DNA of 64,000 nt, taken from Fundidesulfovibrio putealis DSM 16056 (GTDB lineage: Bacteria > Desulfobacterota > Desulfovibrionia > Desulfovibrionales > Desulfovibrionaceae). Below, in pieces: positions 31,132-38,650 of the stretch (positions are counted from its first letter, which is position 1; every line of letters begins with the position of its first letter). The stretch spans positions 217,846 to 281,845 of the forward strand of contig NZ_AUBQ01000013.1 of NCBI RefSeq assembly GCF_000429325.1. Reading direction: 5' to 3'. A model generated the notes under the pieces. The model was not told the DNA's origin. It did not search any database and was given only the letters and a program-made list of their open reading frames with translations. The translations under genes were made by a program, and so were the position numbers.

Positions 31132-31839
31132 ATGGTTTCCATTGTAATACTATGCTATAAAGCCGAGATGGGAGTCTATCCCTACGTACAACGAGTTCAG
31201 GACTCCATCAGCGCCGTGACTGACGACTGGGAAATAATCCTTGTTGGCAACTATCACGCAGGATCTGCCGACAGAACCCCTGAAATCGTACGCGAAATAG
31301 CTGCAACAGACCATCGGATCAAGGCTATTACGTTTGAAAAACACGGAATGATGGGGTGGGATGCACGCAAAGGCCTCGAGGCCGCCTCGGGAGATATACT
31401 TATCTTCATAGACGGAGACAGCCAGATGCCGGCGGAAGATGTATTAAGCGTATACAAACTCATCCAGGACCAGAACTGCGACCTTGCGATGACTTACAGG
31501 TGCGTGCGACATGACGGACTGTTGCGTCGCATCAACAGCAAGCTTTACAACTCAATATTCAACATATTATTCCCAGGCACCGGCGTCATGGATGTCAATT
31601 CGAAGCCGAAGGCCTTGAGACGAACGTTTTACGACCGAATAGTCCTAACTTCCGACGACTGGTTCCTTGATGCGGAAATAGTGATCCTGGCCAGACGCCT
31701 TGGCGTCAAGATAGCGCAAATCCCTACCGTGTTCCACCGAAGCCCTGACCGGAAATCATTTGTGTGCCCGAGCGCAATCTTCGAATTCCTTCGCAACCTT
31801 CTTTTTGCGCGGCTGAAGGAATTCTTCTCTAAAAAATGA
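31132..31839 (+). CDS. Family 2 glycosyltransferase
   Basis: 235-residue GT-A fold enzyme. The nucleotide-binding start VSIVILCYKAE, the IILVGNYHAGSADRTPEIV segment and the metal-binding IDGDSQMP (DxD-like DGD at about residue 94-96) are seen. The length and the lack of a C-terminal membrane pair suggest a DPM1/polyprenyl-phosphate sugar synthase-like soluble or peripheral enzyme. Base composition is markedly richer in A/T than flanking genes. It is the first gene of a four-gene operon for surface glycan synthesis, overlapping the epimerase gene by four bases. Confidence 0.9.
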   Translation: MVSIVILCYKAEMGVYPYVQRVQDSISAVTDDWEIILVGNYHAGSADRTPEIVREIAATDHRIKAITFEKHGMMGWDARKGLEAASGDILIFIDGDSQMPAEDVLSVYKLIQDQNCDLAMTYRCVRHDGLLRRINSKLYNSIFNILFPGTGVMDVNSKPKALRRTFYDRIVLTSDDWFLDAEIVILARRLGVKIAQIPTVFHRSPDRKSFVCPSAIFEFLRNLLFARLKEFFSKK

Positions 31840-32720
31840 ATATTTTCATTACCGGAGGAACGGGTGGAATCGGGGCGTGCCTGACAAATCGCTTTCTCGG
31901 CATGGGCTTCCGGGTCGTGGCATTGACCCGCACAACGCTCACCTCGAACCGTCCCGGATTGACATATCTGCATGGGGACATTCTCCAGCCCGAATCATAC
32001 GCGCACGCGATATGTGAGTCTGACGCCATATGCCACCTCGCAGCCCTCACGCACTCCAACGATTCGCGCGCCTATCATCGTATCAACGTGGAAGGAACCA
32101 GACGCCTGGTAGATGAGGCCACATCTCAAGGTTTTACCGGCAGATTTCTGCACGTAAGCACAAGGGCGCTCGGTATCGCATGCGGCGCATATGGGGACTC
32201 CAAGGCTCAAGCCGAAGAACTCGTGCAACATAGCGACCTGCGCTGGACAATCCTACGCCCGGCAGAGATATTCGGCGCATCGGGGAAAGAGGCTATGACG
32301 TCATTGGCTGCCTTGGCAAAGAAATCTGTCGTAATCCCCCTGCCAGGCAGCGGAAACCATCTGCTTGCGCCTGTCCACGTGGACGACGTGGTCGACGCGT
32401 TCACAAACGCACTGACCACTGGAAACGGGATTGGCCAGATATACACGTTGGCAGGCCCACAGGAATCGACGTACCGGGAAATTGCAGGAGACATCGCGCG
32501 CCACCACGGTCGCAGGCCAATCTTCGTCCCCACGCCACTTGCCTTGCTTCGTTTGGCGGCACTTGCTTTTCGCATGCTCGGATTCAAGCGCCCCCCATTG
32601 GTATGCGACCAGATTCCGAGGTTGTGCTGCCGTAAATGCTCGGATATCCGGTCCGCTCAAAGAGACTTGAAATTCAATCCTCGCACGTTGCAGCATTGCC
32701 TCGACGAAGGGTTGATTTGA
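31836..32720 (+). CDS. NAD-dependent epimerase/dehydratase (extended SDR)
   Basis: 294 residues. The NAD-binding GGTGGIGACL is at residues 7-16, the catalytic YxxxK is YGDSK at about residues 126-130 and the upstream Ser is in HVSTRAL. Such enzymes convert nucleotide or lipid-linked sugars. The C-terminal part contains the substrate domain (YTLAGPQESTYREIA) and a Cys-rich tail (RLCCRKCSD), which is unusual. ATG overlaps the glycosyltransferase stop by four bases. The specific sugar is unknown. Confidence 0.9.
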   Translation: MNIFITGGTGGIGACLTNRFLGMGFRVVALTRTTLTSNRPGLTYLHGDILQPESYAHAICESDAICHLAALTHSNDSRAYHRINVEGTRRLVDEATSQGFTGRFLHVSTRALGIACGAYGDSKAQAEELVQHSDLRWTILRPAEIFGASGKEAMTSLAALAKKSVVIPLPGSGNHLLAPVHVDDVVDAFTNALTTGNGIGQIYTLAGPQESTYREIAGDIARHHGRRPIFVPTPLALLRLAALAFRMLGFKRPPLVCDQIPRLCCRKCSDIRSAQRDLKFNPRTLQHCLDEGLI

Positions 32721-32776
32721 CAGGTCTGGCGGCCTACGACCCGCCCAGGCCGCATCCCACTACAAGGTACACCCAG

Positions 32777-33493
32777 ATGAGTCGCCCGGAATTCGACGAA
32801 TTTGCCGCCAATTACGACGAGATACGTAAGCAGAGTCTTGGATATCTTGGCAAAGACCTTGACTATTATGCACGGGCGAAGTCACGTCTTGTGCGGAGAA
32901 TGATGGGTGACAGTGTCGGGTCCATACTTGAATTCGGATGCGGCATCGGCAGCACCGTGGCTCAATTGCGGCTGACGTTCCCACGTGCGATTGTGGCAGG
33001 ATGTGATCTTTCGCTGGAATCGCTCTCGATTGCTCGCACCCACAATCCCGATGTCCATTTCTTCTCACTATCAGAAGAGCCTCCGATCAAGGGAGGTTTT
33101 GATGCTGTAGTTGTCCCCAACGTCTTCCACCATGTGGCTCCGGGAGAGCGAAACCAGGTGCTGGACACGATCTACGAAATGGTGAGCCCTGGAGGCTCGA
33201 TTATCGTGTTCGAACACAACCCCTACAATCCGCTGGTCAGACGTGTCGTAAAGAACTGTCCACTGGATCGAAACGCGGTCCTGCTCCCTTTGGCGGAGTC
33301 ACTCGCACTGGTCCGCAGGCGTTTCACCCTCTCAGCACACGGCTACACCACATTCTTCCCTCCCGTCTTGTCCTGCCTCGCCATTCTTGAACCCTTGCTC
33401 GGATGGGTTCCTCTCGGCGGACAGTATTATGTCCGAGGAATACGGGATAAACACTGCGCTGCGCATAAATCAACACGGGACAACGAATCGTGA
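32777..33493 (+). CDS. SAM-dependent class I methyltransferase
   Basis: 238 residues. Motif I ILEFGCGIGSTV at about residue 53, acidic motif II AGCDLSLESL, and motif III region FDAVVVPNVFHHV mark a class I Rossmann methyltransferase. The C-terminal segment (SCLAILEPLLGWVPLGGQYYV) is hydrophobic and may associate with membrane. In the operon it probably methylates a sugar or lipid-linked glycan. The start at 32777 (MSRPEFDEFAANYDE) has AAGG nearby; upstream alternatives exist between the preceding stop and this ATG. It overlaps the next gene by four bases. Confidence 0.88.
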   Translation: MSRPEFDEFAANYDEIRKQSLGYLGKDLDYYARAKSRLVRRMMGDSVGSILEFGCGIGSTVAQLRLTFPRAIVAGCDLSLESLSIARTHNPDVHFFSLSEEPPIKGGFDAVVVPNVFHHVAPGERNQVLDTIYEMVSPGGSIIVFEHNPYNPLVRRVVKNCPLDRNAVLLPLAESLALVRRRFTLSAHGYTTFFPPVLSCLAILEPLLGWVPLGGQYYVRGIRDKHCAAHKSTRDNES

Positions 33494-35040
33494 ACCCGAT
33501 CCGTATCGTCCTCCAATTGTCATCCATTGCCGCATGCTGTGCTTTTGCAGCTTTTTTCTATTACTGGTCCGCGTCACATTTATTTCTTGGAGCCAATGTC
33601 GGCCTGATCTGCCTATCCACAGTGTCTTTTGCATTTTTCAAAATACGGTCCAACAAACTTCGAAATACACAAGAATGGCTTTCCATTGGGCTACTTGCAC
33701 TGGCTGGTGTGCTTTTTGTTGCCTCCACCACATACGTTGTAACGAGCCTAATCAACATTAACTACAAGGAATGCCAGAACCTGTTGACGGACGGAGCCCA
33801 AGTTGTAAAGATCTGGCTTTTTAAAAATGGGATCAACATCTACCCTCAAAACAACAAATACCAGTATTTAGTCAGTATTTATACTCCAGGATACTACCTG
33901 CTTTCTGCAGCAGTCGACTTAATCTTGAACAACACGTATCTTTCTGCACTTGTCGTAAACGGACTATCACTCCTAGTTATATGCTCTATCATGGCACTCT
34001 GGATATACGGGGAGTCGCGAACAGCAGTGACAGGCGCTCTTGCTGTTATCGGATACCTATCAAACCCCGTAATGATAAACTCCGCCGTGCATGTCAGGTC
34101 TGATCTCCTGGCCTGGGCTTTTGCACTCTCCGGCGCATATCTATTTTTCAACAAGAAACAAGACAGCAAATGGCAGTACGCAGCCGCCGCCTTACTTGGC
34201 GCGAGCGTATTCATCAAACAGCAGGTGGCGGCAATCCTGATTGGATGCGTGTCTGCCTGTATTATTTCTTGGTCTTCTTGGAGAAAATGCCTCGCGCTTT
34301 TGTTCTTGTCCGGAGTGATCTGCGCTGCATTATTTGCTGCCGTTCAGTACTCCTCAGATGGAGGATTTCTGACCCATGTACTCCTGTATCCCCTTGCCAT
34401 GGCGAAAAACCCACTCATCTCGACGTGGCCAAACGCCGAACCAAGAGCGATCCAATTCGCAGTAACAAATATGGGCATACTGCTCATCACATTCGCCATC
34501 ATCCTTCACGATGTCATCCGCAAGAAATTTCATCCGCTAAACTGGATGATCCTTGTTCACATACCTTTTGTCATCCGGCTATTGATGCACTGGGGCGCCG
34601 CAGACAATTACTACTGGGGAATCACTGCTTTAATGTACACCAGAGTTGGCTGCTATCTTGGCGAGTTACGCATTAAATACAAACGCTGGACTCTGCATGC
34701 AGCACCGATACTCATTCTCTTATTCGCGACAACGCCAAGCTACAGCACTCTCGCACACCAGTTTGACCTCCACAAGATACAAAACGAAACCGTCGAGAGA
34801 CTTCCCGGCATGATAGAAACAGCAGGCTATCGCAATGTACTTATCAATTCCGAAGCAGGCTCTACCCTGCTGAAGCTCGCAGATCGGGTCAAGCTCACCT
34901 TTTTCGACGGATTTGACCTCTCCTTTTTTGAACAGTCGAAACTGTGGAAAGGAAACGAATCACAATTATATGAGGACATCAGAAACAGGAAATATGACGC
35001 CGTCGTCGTAGGATCATCCTTTGTGGCGCCCTCATTCTAA
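33490..35040 (+). CDS. Polytopic membrane glycosyltransferase-like protein, ended by an in-frame TAA
   Basis: 516 residues with about ten predicted membrane segments in a GT-C/DUF2029-like arrangement: early hydrophobic helices, a luminal loop with NIYPQNNKYQYLVSIYTPGYY (seen as IYPQNN and YTPGYY), and a later IFIKQQ cluster. These proteins use polyprenyl-phosphate sugars to decorate surface glycans or proteins. GTG start at 33490 overlaps the methyltransferase stop. The TAA at 35038-35040 is followed in the same frame by another 173 open codons that look like its own C-terminal domain, so this may be a truncated product of a longer ancestral gene. Confidence 0.85.
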   Translation: MNPIRIVLQLSSIAACCAFAAFFYYWSASHLFLGANVGLICLSTVSFAFFKIRSNKLRNTQEWLSIGLLALAGVLFVASTTYVVTSLININYKECQNLLTDGAQVVKIWLFKNGINIYPQNNKYQYLVSIYTPGYYLLSAAVDLILNNTYLSALVVNGLSLLVICSIMALWIYGESRTAVTGALAVIGYLSNPVMINSAVHVRSDLLAWAFALSGAYLFFNKKQDSKWQYAAAALLGASVFIKQQVAAILIGCVSACIISWSSWRKCLALLFLSGVICAALFAAVQYSSDGGFLTHVLLYPLAMAKNPLISTWPNAEPRAIQFAVTNMGILLITFAIILHDVIRKKFHPLNWMILVHIPFVIRLLMHWGAADNYYWGITALMYTRVGCYLGELRIKYKRWTLHAAPILILLFATTPSYSTLAHQFDLHKIQNETVERLPGMIETAGYRNVLINSEAGSTLLKLADRVKLTFFDGFDLSFFEQSKLWKGNESQLYEDIRNRKYDAVVVGSSFVAPSF

Positions 35041-35562
35041 TGGAACCTCTACGATTCCTATACCGTGAGCGCCAACGTTGGCGCGACCAAGATTTGTACG
35101 CCACTCCAAGGACGCCTTATCAAGTACTCTGTCCCTACCGACAAAGCTGTCTTGCAAGAGGGCCTTACCCTAACACTGGATGACATTACGGGATCATACG
35201 TCTCCGCCTCGTACAACGCATTTTCGCTCACCAAACACGAATCAAGTCAAACGGCCACATTCATCTTTAAACTTGAATCAACAACGACGATGCATTCTAT
35301 TCGAGTTGCCCTCGTTCCACTAGTTAGGCACATCGGCGACGGAAACATGATAACTGCGGGATGGTCTACTGATAAAACAAGTTTCCACCCTGTATATATG
35401 CATACAGGATCACCGGACGATGACAAGAAAGGATTTATCGACGCAAGAAGTGAATTTACTTTTTCTCCAGACTCACATGTAGTTTATTTAAAGTTCATTC
35501 TACACGGATCCGGTCAGCTTTGGTTCAACCAGGACTATCCTATTTCGTTTCTTGTGAATTGA
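35041..35562 (+). pseudogene. In-frame C-terminal continuation of the membrane glycosyltransferase gene
   Basis: This stretch is open in exactly the frame of the gene ending at 35040 (33490 plus a multiple of three) and begins WNLYDSYTVSANVGATKI, natural as the continuation of a membrane-glycosyltransferase C-terminal domain. The rest is beta-rich with no membrane segments (about 120 residues after IKYSVP). A GTG at 35065 could start a separate 165-residue protein, but no Shine-Dalgarno precedes it. Most likely a nonsense mutation split one ancestral gene; readthrough or a separately translated fragment are alternatives. Confidence 0.65.
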
Positions 35563-35960
35563 GCCCATCAAGGAAGGATTGTCTTTCACCCGTTTTGCAG
35601 GCCTGTTCTTTCTCAGCCACAAATCAATTGTTGATCTGAACATTAAACTGAAACACTTCTAAATTTGCTGATCTCATCGCTGCAAATACCGTCGTCAGTC
35701 TCTACAAATTCGAATCCCCCCTACCCCGTGCGAAGCGGGGTTTCTTATGACGACGCACCGTGCCCAGGACTTGCTGAATTCTGACTATTCTTCATATGCG
35801 TTGCACAGAAAGAAACTCGCAACAGCACATTGCTCCGCATGATCTCCGGAAGAACAACGTGTACGACATTCGTTCTTGACGGTTTCTACGCAGATCATCC
35901 GCCTGCAGCGTGGCACCCGCCACCTTGCCCCCTATGCGATGAGGCCCTTGAAATTTTGGT
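35563..35960. other. AT-rich intergenic boundary of the glycan island
   Basis: About 400 bases without a convincing gene. It contains a terminator-like hairpin at 35724-35746 just after TTCGAATCCCCCC (35708-35721), a sequence resembling the T-arm end of a tRNA gene. No acceptor stem or anticodon arm was found, so it is at most a remnant. Base composition returns to GC-rich near 35880. Confidence 0.45.
35724..35746 (+). terminator. Terminator-like hairpin after the glycan island
   Basis: CCCCG and CGGGG arms around a seven-base loop followed by TTTCTT. It lies about 160 bases past the last open frame of the island and reads in its direction. Confidence 0.6.
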
Positions 35961-36332
35961 CTAGTTCGTACGCCCGCTGGCTGTGCTCTGCTGGGTCAGG
36001 TTGCGCTGTTCGTCCTGGGCGCGCTGCAACCGCTGAGCCCGGGACAGGCAGTCGGCCTGGGTCTGGCCGCAGGCCGCCTCGCACTGCTGGCGGCGCGTGA
36101 AGTCGGTGATGGCGGTGCAGGCGGTCCGGCAGGCGAAGTCCTGGGTGTTGCAGTCGCAGTTGAAACAGGTGGACGCTGGGGGCAGGTTCTGCTGCGTCAC
36201 CTGGTTCTGGGTCTGGGTCTGCCCGCTCGCGCTGGTGGACTGAGCCGGCGAAGGCGCGGCCTGCATGAGGCACAGGCCGAGGACGATTGCGGTCGCCGCA
36301 GCGAACCTGATGGCCGGGAAACGCGATTTCAT
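35961..36332 (-). CDS. Small exported cysteine-rich protein
   Basis: 123 residues. A signal peptide (about residues 1-31, FAAATAIVLGLCLMQAAPSPAQ) precedes a Gln/Ser/Thr-rich linker and a Cys-rich segment: CFNCDCN, CRTAC, CEAAC and DCLS, nine Cys in about 50 residues. The tail is Gln/Arg rich. No known family is recognised; it may bind metal or form disulfides in the periplasm. The start at 36332 follows GGAGA by eight bases, in preference to the ATG at 36347. It is just downstream of the alpha/beta hydrolase on the same strand (45 bases between them). Confidence 0.68.
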   Translation of the reverse strand: MKSRFPAIRFAAATAIVLGLCLMQAAPSPAQSTSASGQTQTQNQVTQQNLPPASTCFNCDCNTQDFACRTACTAITDFTRRQQCEAACGQTQADCLSRAQRLQRAQDEQRNLTQQSTASGRTN

Positions 36333-36376
36333 GGTCGTATTCTCCATTTTTCATGAAGCGGACAGCCGCAGGCGCC

Positions 36377-37192
36377 CTACTTCAGATGCTCTTTGAGGAA
36401 GTTCACCGTGGCCCCGTGATATGATGGATACTGGGTGATGTCGTTATGTCCGGCGCCTGGCACGTTCAGGAACCGCTTGGGGCCTTTCCAGGCGTCGTGC
36501 AGGGCGCGCGCCCGCTCCGGGGAGACCGTACCGTCCAGGTTGGCGGCGATCACCAGGGCCGGGGCCAGCGCCTTGGCCGCGTCGGGCAGGGAGTCGTAGT
36601 GGTCGCGCAGCAGCCAGGTCACGGGCAGGAAATGATAATGCTCCTTGGCCACGGCCAGGATGGAGTCGTACGGAGTGATCAACACCGCGCCGAGCACTTC
36701 CCGGTTCGCGGCCACGTGCACGGCCATGCCTGACCCCAGGCTGCGCCCCATGACGAAGGCCGCGCGGCCCGTTTCAGCCACAGCCTGATCGTACACGGCC
36801 AGCGCGTCGTCCTTCAGGGCCTGCTCGCCCGGCGTGCCCGTGGAGCGCCCGAAGCCCCTGTAGTTCACGGCGACGATGGACACGTCCGGGTAGTTCTTGG
36901 CCTGCTTCATGAAGTCCGTCGCGTCCTCGGCGTTGCCGCCGAAGTACACCAACGCGGGCGCTATGCCCCGCCCAAGCCTCCTGGGCAGGTACCAGCCGGA
37001 CAGGGACTGCCCGTCCCTGGTGGGCACCAGGAAGACCTCCAGGCCGGGCACGTCCTGCATGAGCGTGGTCTCCTGCATGGCGTCCACGGGGCGCGGCTGG
37101 TAGAGGATGGAATCCTGCGCGAGGTACAGGTACGCGACCGCCGCGATCCACAGCAAGGCCAGAAATCCAACGACCAGTTTCAACACTGCCAT
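36377..37192 (-). CDS. Alpha/beta hydrolase, membrane-anchored
   Basis: 271 residues with an N-terminal membrane anchor (VLKLVVGFLALLWIAAVAYLY) and an alpha/beta hydrolase fold of the BEM46/abhydrolase type. The nucleophile elbow is GRSLGSG, the oxyanion region is YFGGNAEDA, and the catalytic His is in VPGAGHNDITQYP near the C terminus. The catalytic acid is probably in IAANLDGTVSPER. These are periplasm-facing or membrane-associated hydrolases of unknown substrate. Start 37192 follows GAGGGG by eight bases. Its N-terminal end overlaps the BPL_N gene by about 13 bases, so the two are co-expressed. Confidence 0.9.
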   Translation of the reverse strand: MAVLKLVVGFLALLWIAAVAYLYLAQDSILYQPRPVDAMQETTLMQDVPGLEVFLVPTRDGQSLSGWYLPRRLGRGIAPALVYFGGNAEDATDFMKQAKNYPDVSIVAVNYRGFGRSTGTPGEQALKDDALAVYDQAVAETGRAAFVMGRSLGSGMAVHVAANREVLGAVLITPYDSILAVAKEHYHFLPVTWLLRDHYDSLPDAAKALAPALVIAANLDGTVSPERARALHDAWKGPKRFLNVPGAGHNDITQYPSYHGATVNFLKEHLK

Positions 37193-38454
37193 GCGGATAT
37201 CCCCTCTTTTCCGGTCAGCGCGATGCACTCTTCCAACACCCCGAGAACCCGGCCGCACAGCCCGCCGGCGCTTCCCCCCGCGCCGGGTGGCGGGCCGAAC
37301 AGGTTCAGGCGGGCTTCACGCAGGCCTCGCTCCGGCACGGCCTCCGGGTCCACGCGCGACAGCGTCAGGGCCAGGCGCTCCGCCAGCAGATAGCCGGAGA
37401 GGCCCGTGGCCAGAAGCTCCATGGTGCGGCTGAACTCCTGCCTGCGGCGCTCGAAAAATTTCAGGCATTCCCGTGAGGGCTCAAGGCGCAGGGTCTGGTC
37501 CAGCATGGCCAGGATGCCCGAGAGCTGCGCCCCGGGCAAGCCCTGACGCCACCCCAGGAGCCAGGGCTCGCGCCAGCTGAGCAGGCCGTGGGAGATCCCC
37601 AGGTCCACCGCGCCAAGCATCAGGTCCATGGCACGCTTCAGGGCCGGGTCGTCCCAGACGGGCTCCGCCGTATTTCCATGGCCGATCACCCAGGCCGGCG
37701 CTTCGCCGAAAGCCACGCTAGCGCCGGTCAGCTCGCCCAAAATGTGCGCGAGCCAGAGATTGGCCTCTGTCGCGCCCGGCGTCTCCAGGTGGGCGTGCGA
37801 CAACACGTAGCGCCCCTGCCCGAAACGTCCGGCCACGATGCACGGGTCGCCCTCGGAGAAGGCAGGGGCCAGGCGCACGCCGTACATGGCCTCCCAGTCG
37901 TCCAGGGCCTGCACAGGCACCATGGACAGGGGGATGTCGGCCATCATGAAGCCGGGGCCGGGCTGGCCGTAGGCGGCTACCACCTGCACGTCGCCGCCCT
38001 GGGGGCGAAACGCCGCAGGCCACCACACCGGAGCCAGGGGGCGCTGGTCCACGGCCATGCCCGAAGGCGTGAACGGGCCGTCCATGGGCACAAGCGACAC
38101 GTTGCCGCTGGCGAAATGCTGCAAACGATGCTCGAAGGGAGCGCGCGTCCAGGGGCAAAGCCCAAGCCCGCCGGGAACCGTGAGCCCAAGGCCTGCGCCG
38201 CCGCAGATCCCCAGGTACGAGCCGCCACTGTGCACGTAGGCCCGGATGGCGTCCAGGCCCGTGTGCCCCAGGCAGGCCGCCTTGCGGCTGGCGAAGCCGC
38301 CGGGCGTCACCAAAGCAGCGGGAGGCGCGGCCTCCAGGAGTCCCCTGGCCAGCTCATGAGCGCGCACGATGCGGGCTGGCATCCCCCACGCACTCAGGGC
38401 GCGGATGAGCAGCACGCCCCACAGGTGAGCCTCGTCCAGCAGGATGAAAACCAT
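37180..38454 (-). CDS. BPL_N domain protein (biotin-protein-ligase N-terminal-like)
   Basis: 424 residues. The first 200 residues show a class I glutamine-amidotransferase-like fold: AALVTPGGFASRK, YLGICGGAGLGL (candidate nucleophile Cys) and later GFMMADIPLSM and SHAHLET, matching the BPL_N (DUF) family related to the N terminus of some biotin ligases. The last half is helical and has no domain I can name. No biotin ligase catalytic domain is present. The start is MVFILLDEAHL at 38454, preceded by AAGGGG; a longer frame lacks support. It precedes and overlaps the alpha/beta hydrolase on the same strand and is divergent from valS. Confidence 0.82.
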   Translation of the reverse strand: MVFILLDEAHLWGVLLIRALSAWGMPARIVRAHELARGLLEAAPPAALVTPGGFASRKAACLGHTGLDAIRAYVHSGGSYLGICGGAGLGLTVPGGLGLCPWTRAPFEHRLQHFASGNVSLVPMDGPFTPSGMAVDQRPLAPVWWPAAFRPQGGDVQVVAAYGQPGPGFMMADIPLSMVPVQALDDWEAMYGVRLAPAFSEGDPCIVAGRFGQGRYVLSHAHLETPGATEANLWLAHILGELTGASVAFGEAPAWVIGHGNTAEPVWDDPALKRAMDLMLGAVDLGISHGLLSWREPWLLGWRQGLPGAQLSGILAMLDQTLRLEPSRECLKFFERRRQEFSRTMELLATGLSGYLLAERLALTLSRVDPEAVPERGLREARLNLFGPPPGAGGSAGGLCGRVLGVLEECIALTGKEGISAWQC

Positions 38455-38650
38455 GGCCCCTTGTGCCTCATCCCTTCGCCACTGACAACCGTCCGCGCCG
38501 CCTGGAAGCTCGATCCTCGGGCCATTTCCGGATGTTCTTCCAGGGTGCTTGCCGTGTGGGTGCCGCAGACGCGGACCGCCCCACTGCGGCCCGGGTGACA
38601 ATCGCCGCAAAAAACGCTATTGCGCCCGCGTTCGCTAAGGAGTGACATCC

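Noticed and set aside
35932..36354. 140-residue frame overlapping the Cys-rich protein
   Set aside because: The other frame has a proper signal peptide, Shine-Dalgarno and spaced Cys pattern, so this is the shadow.
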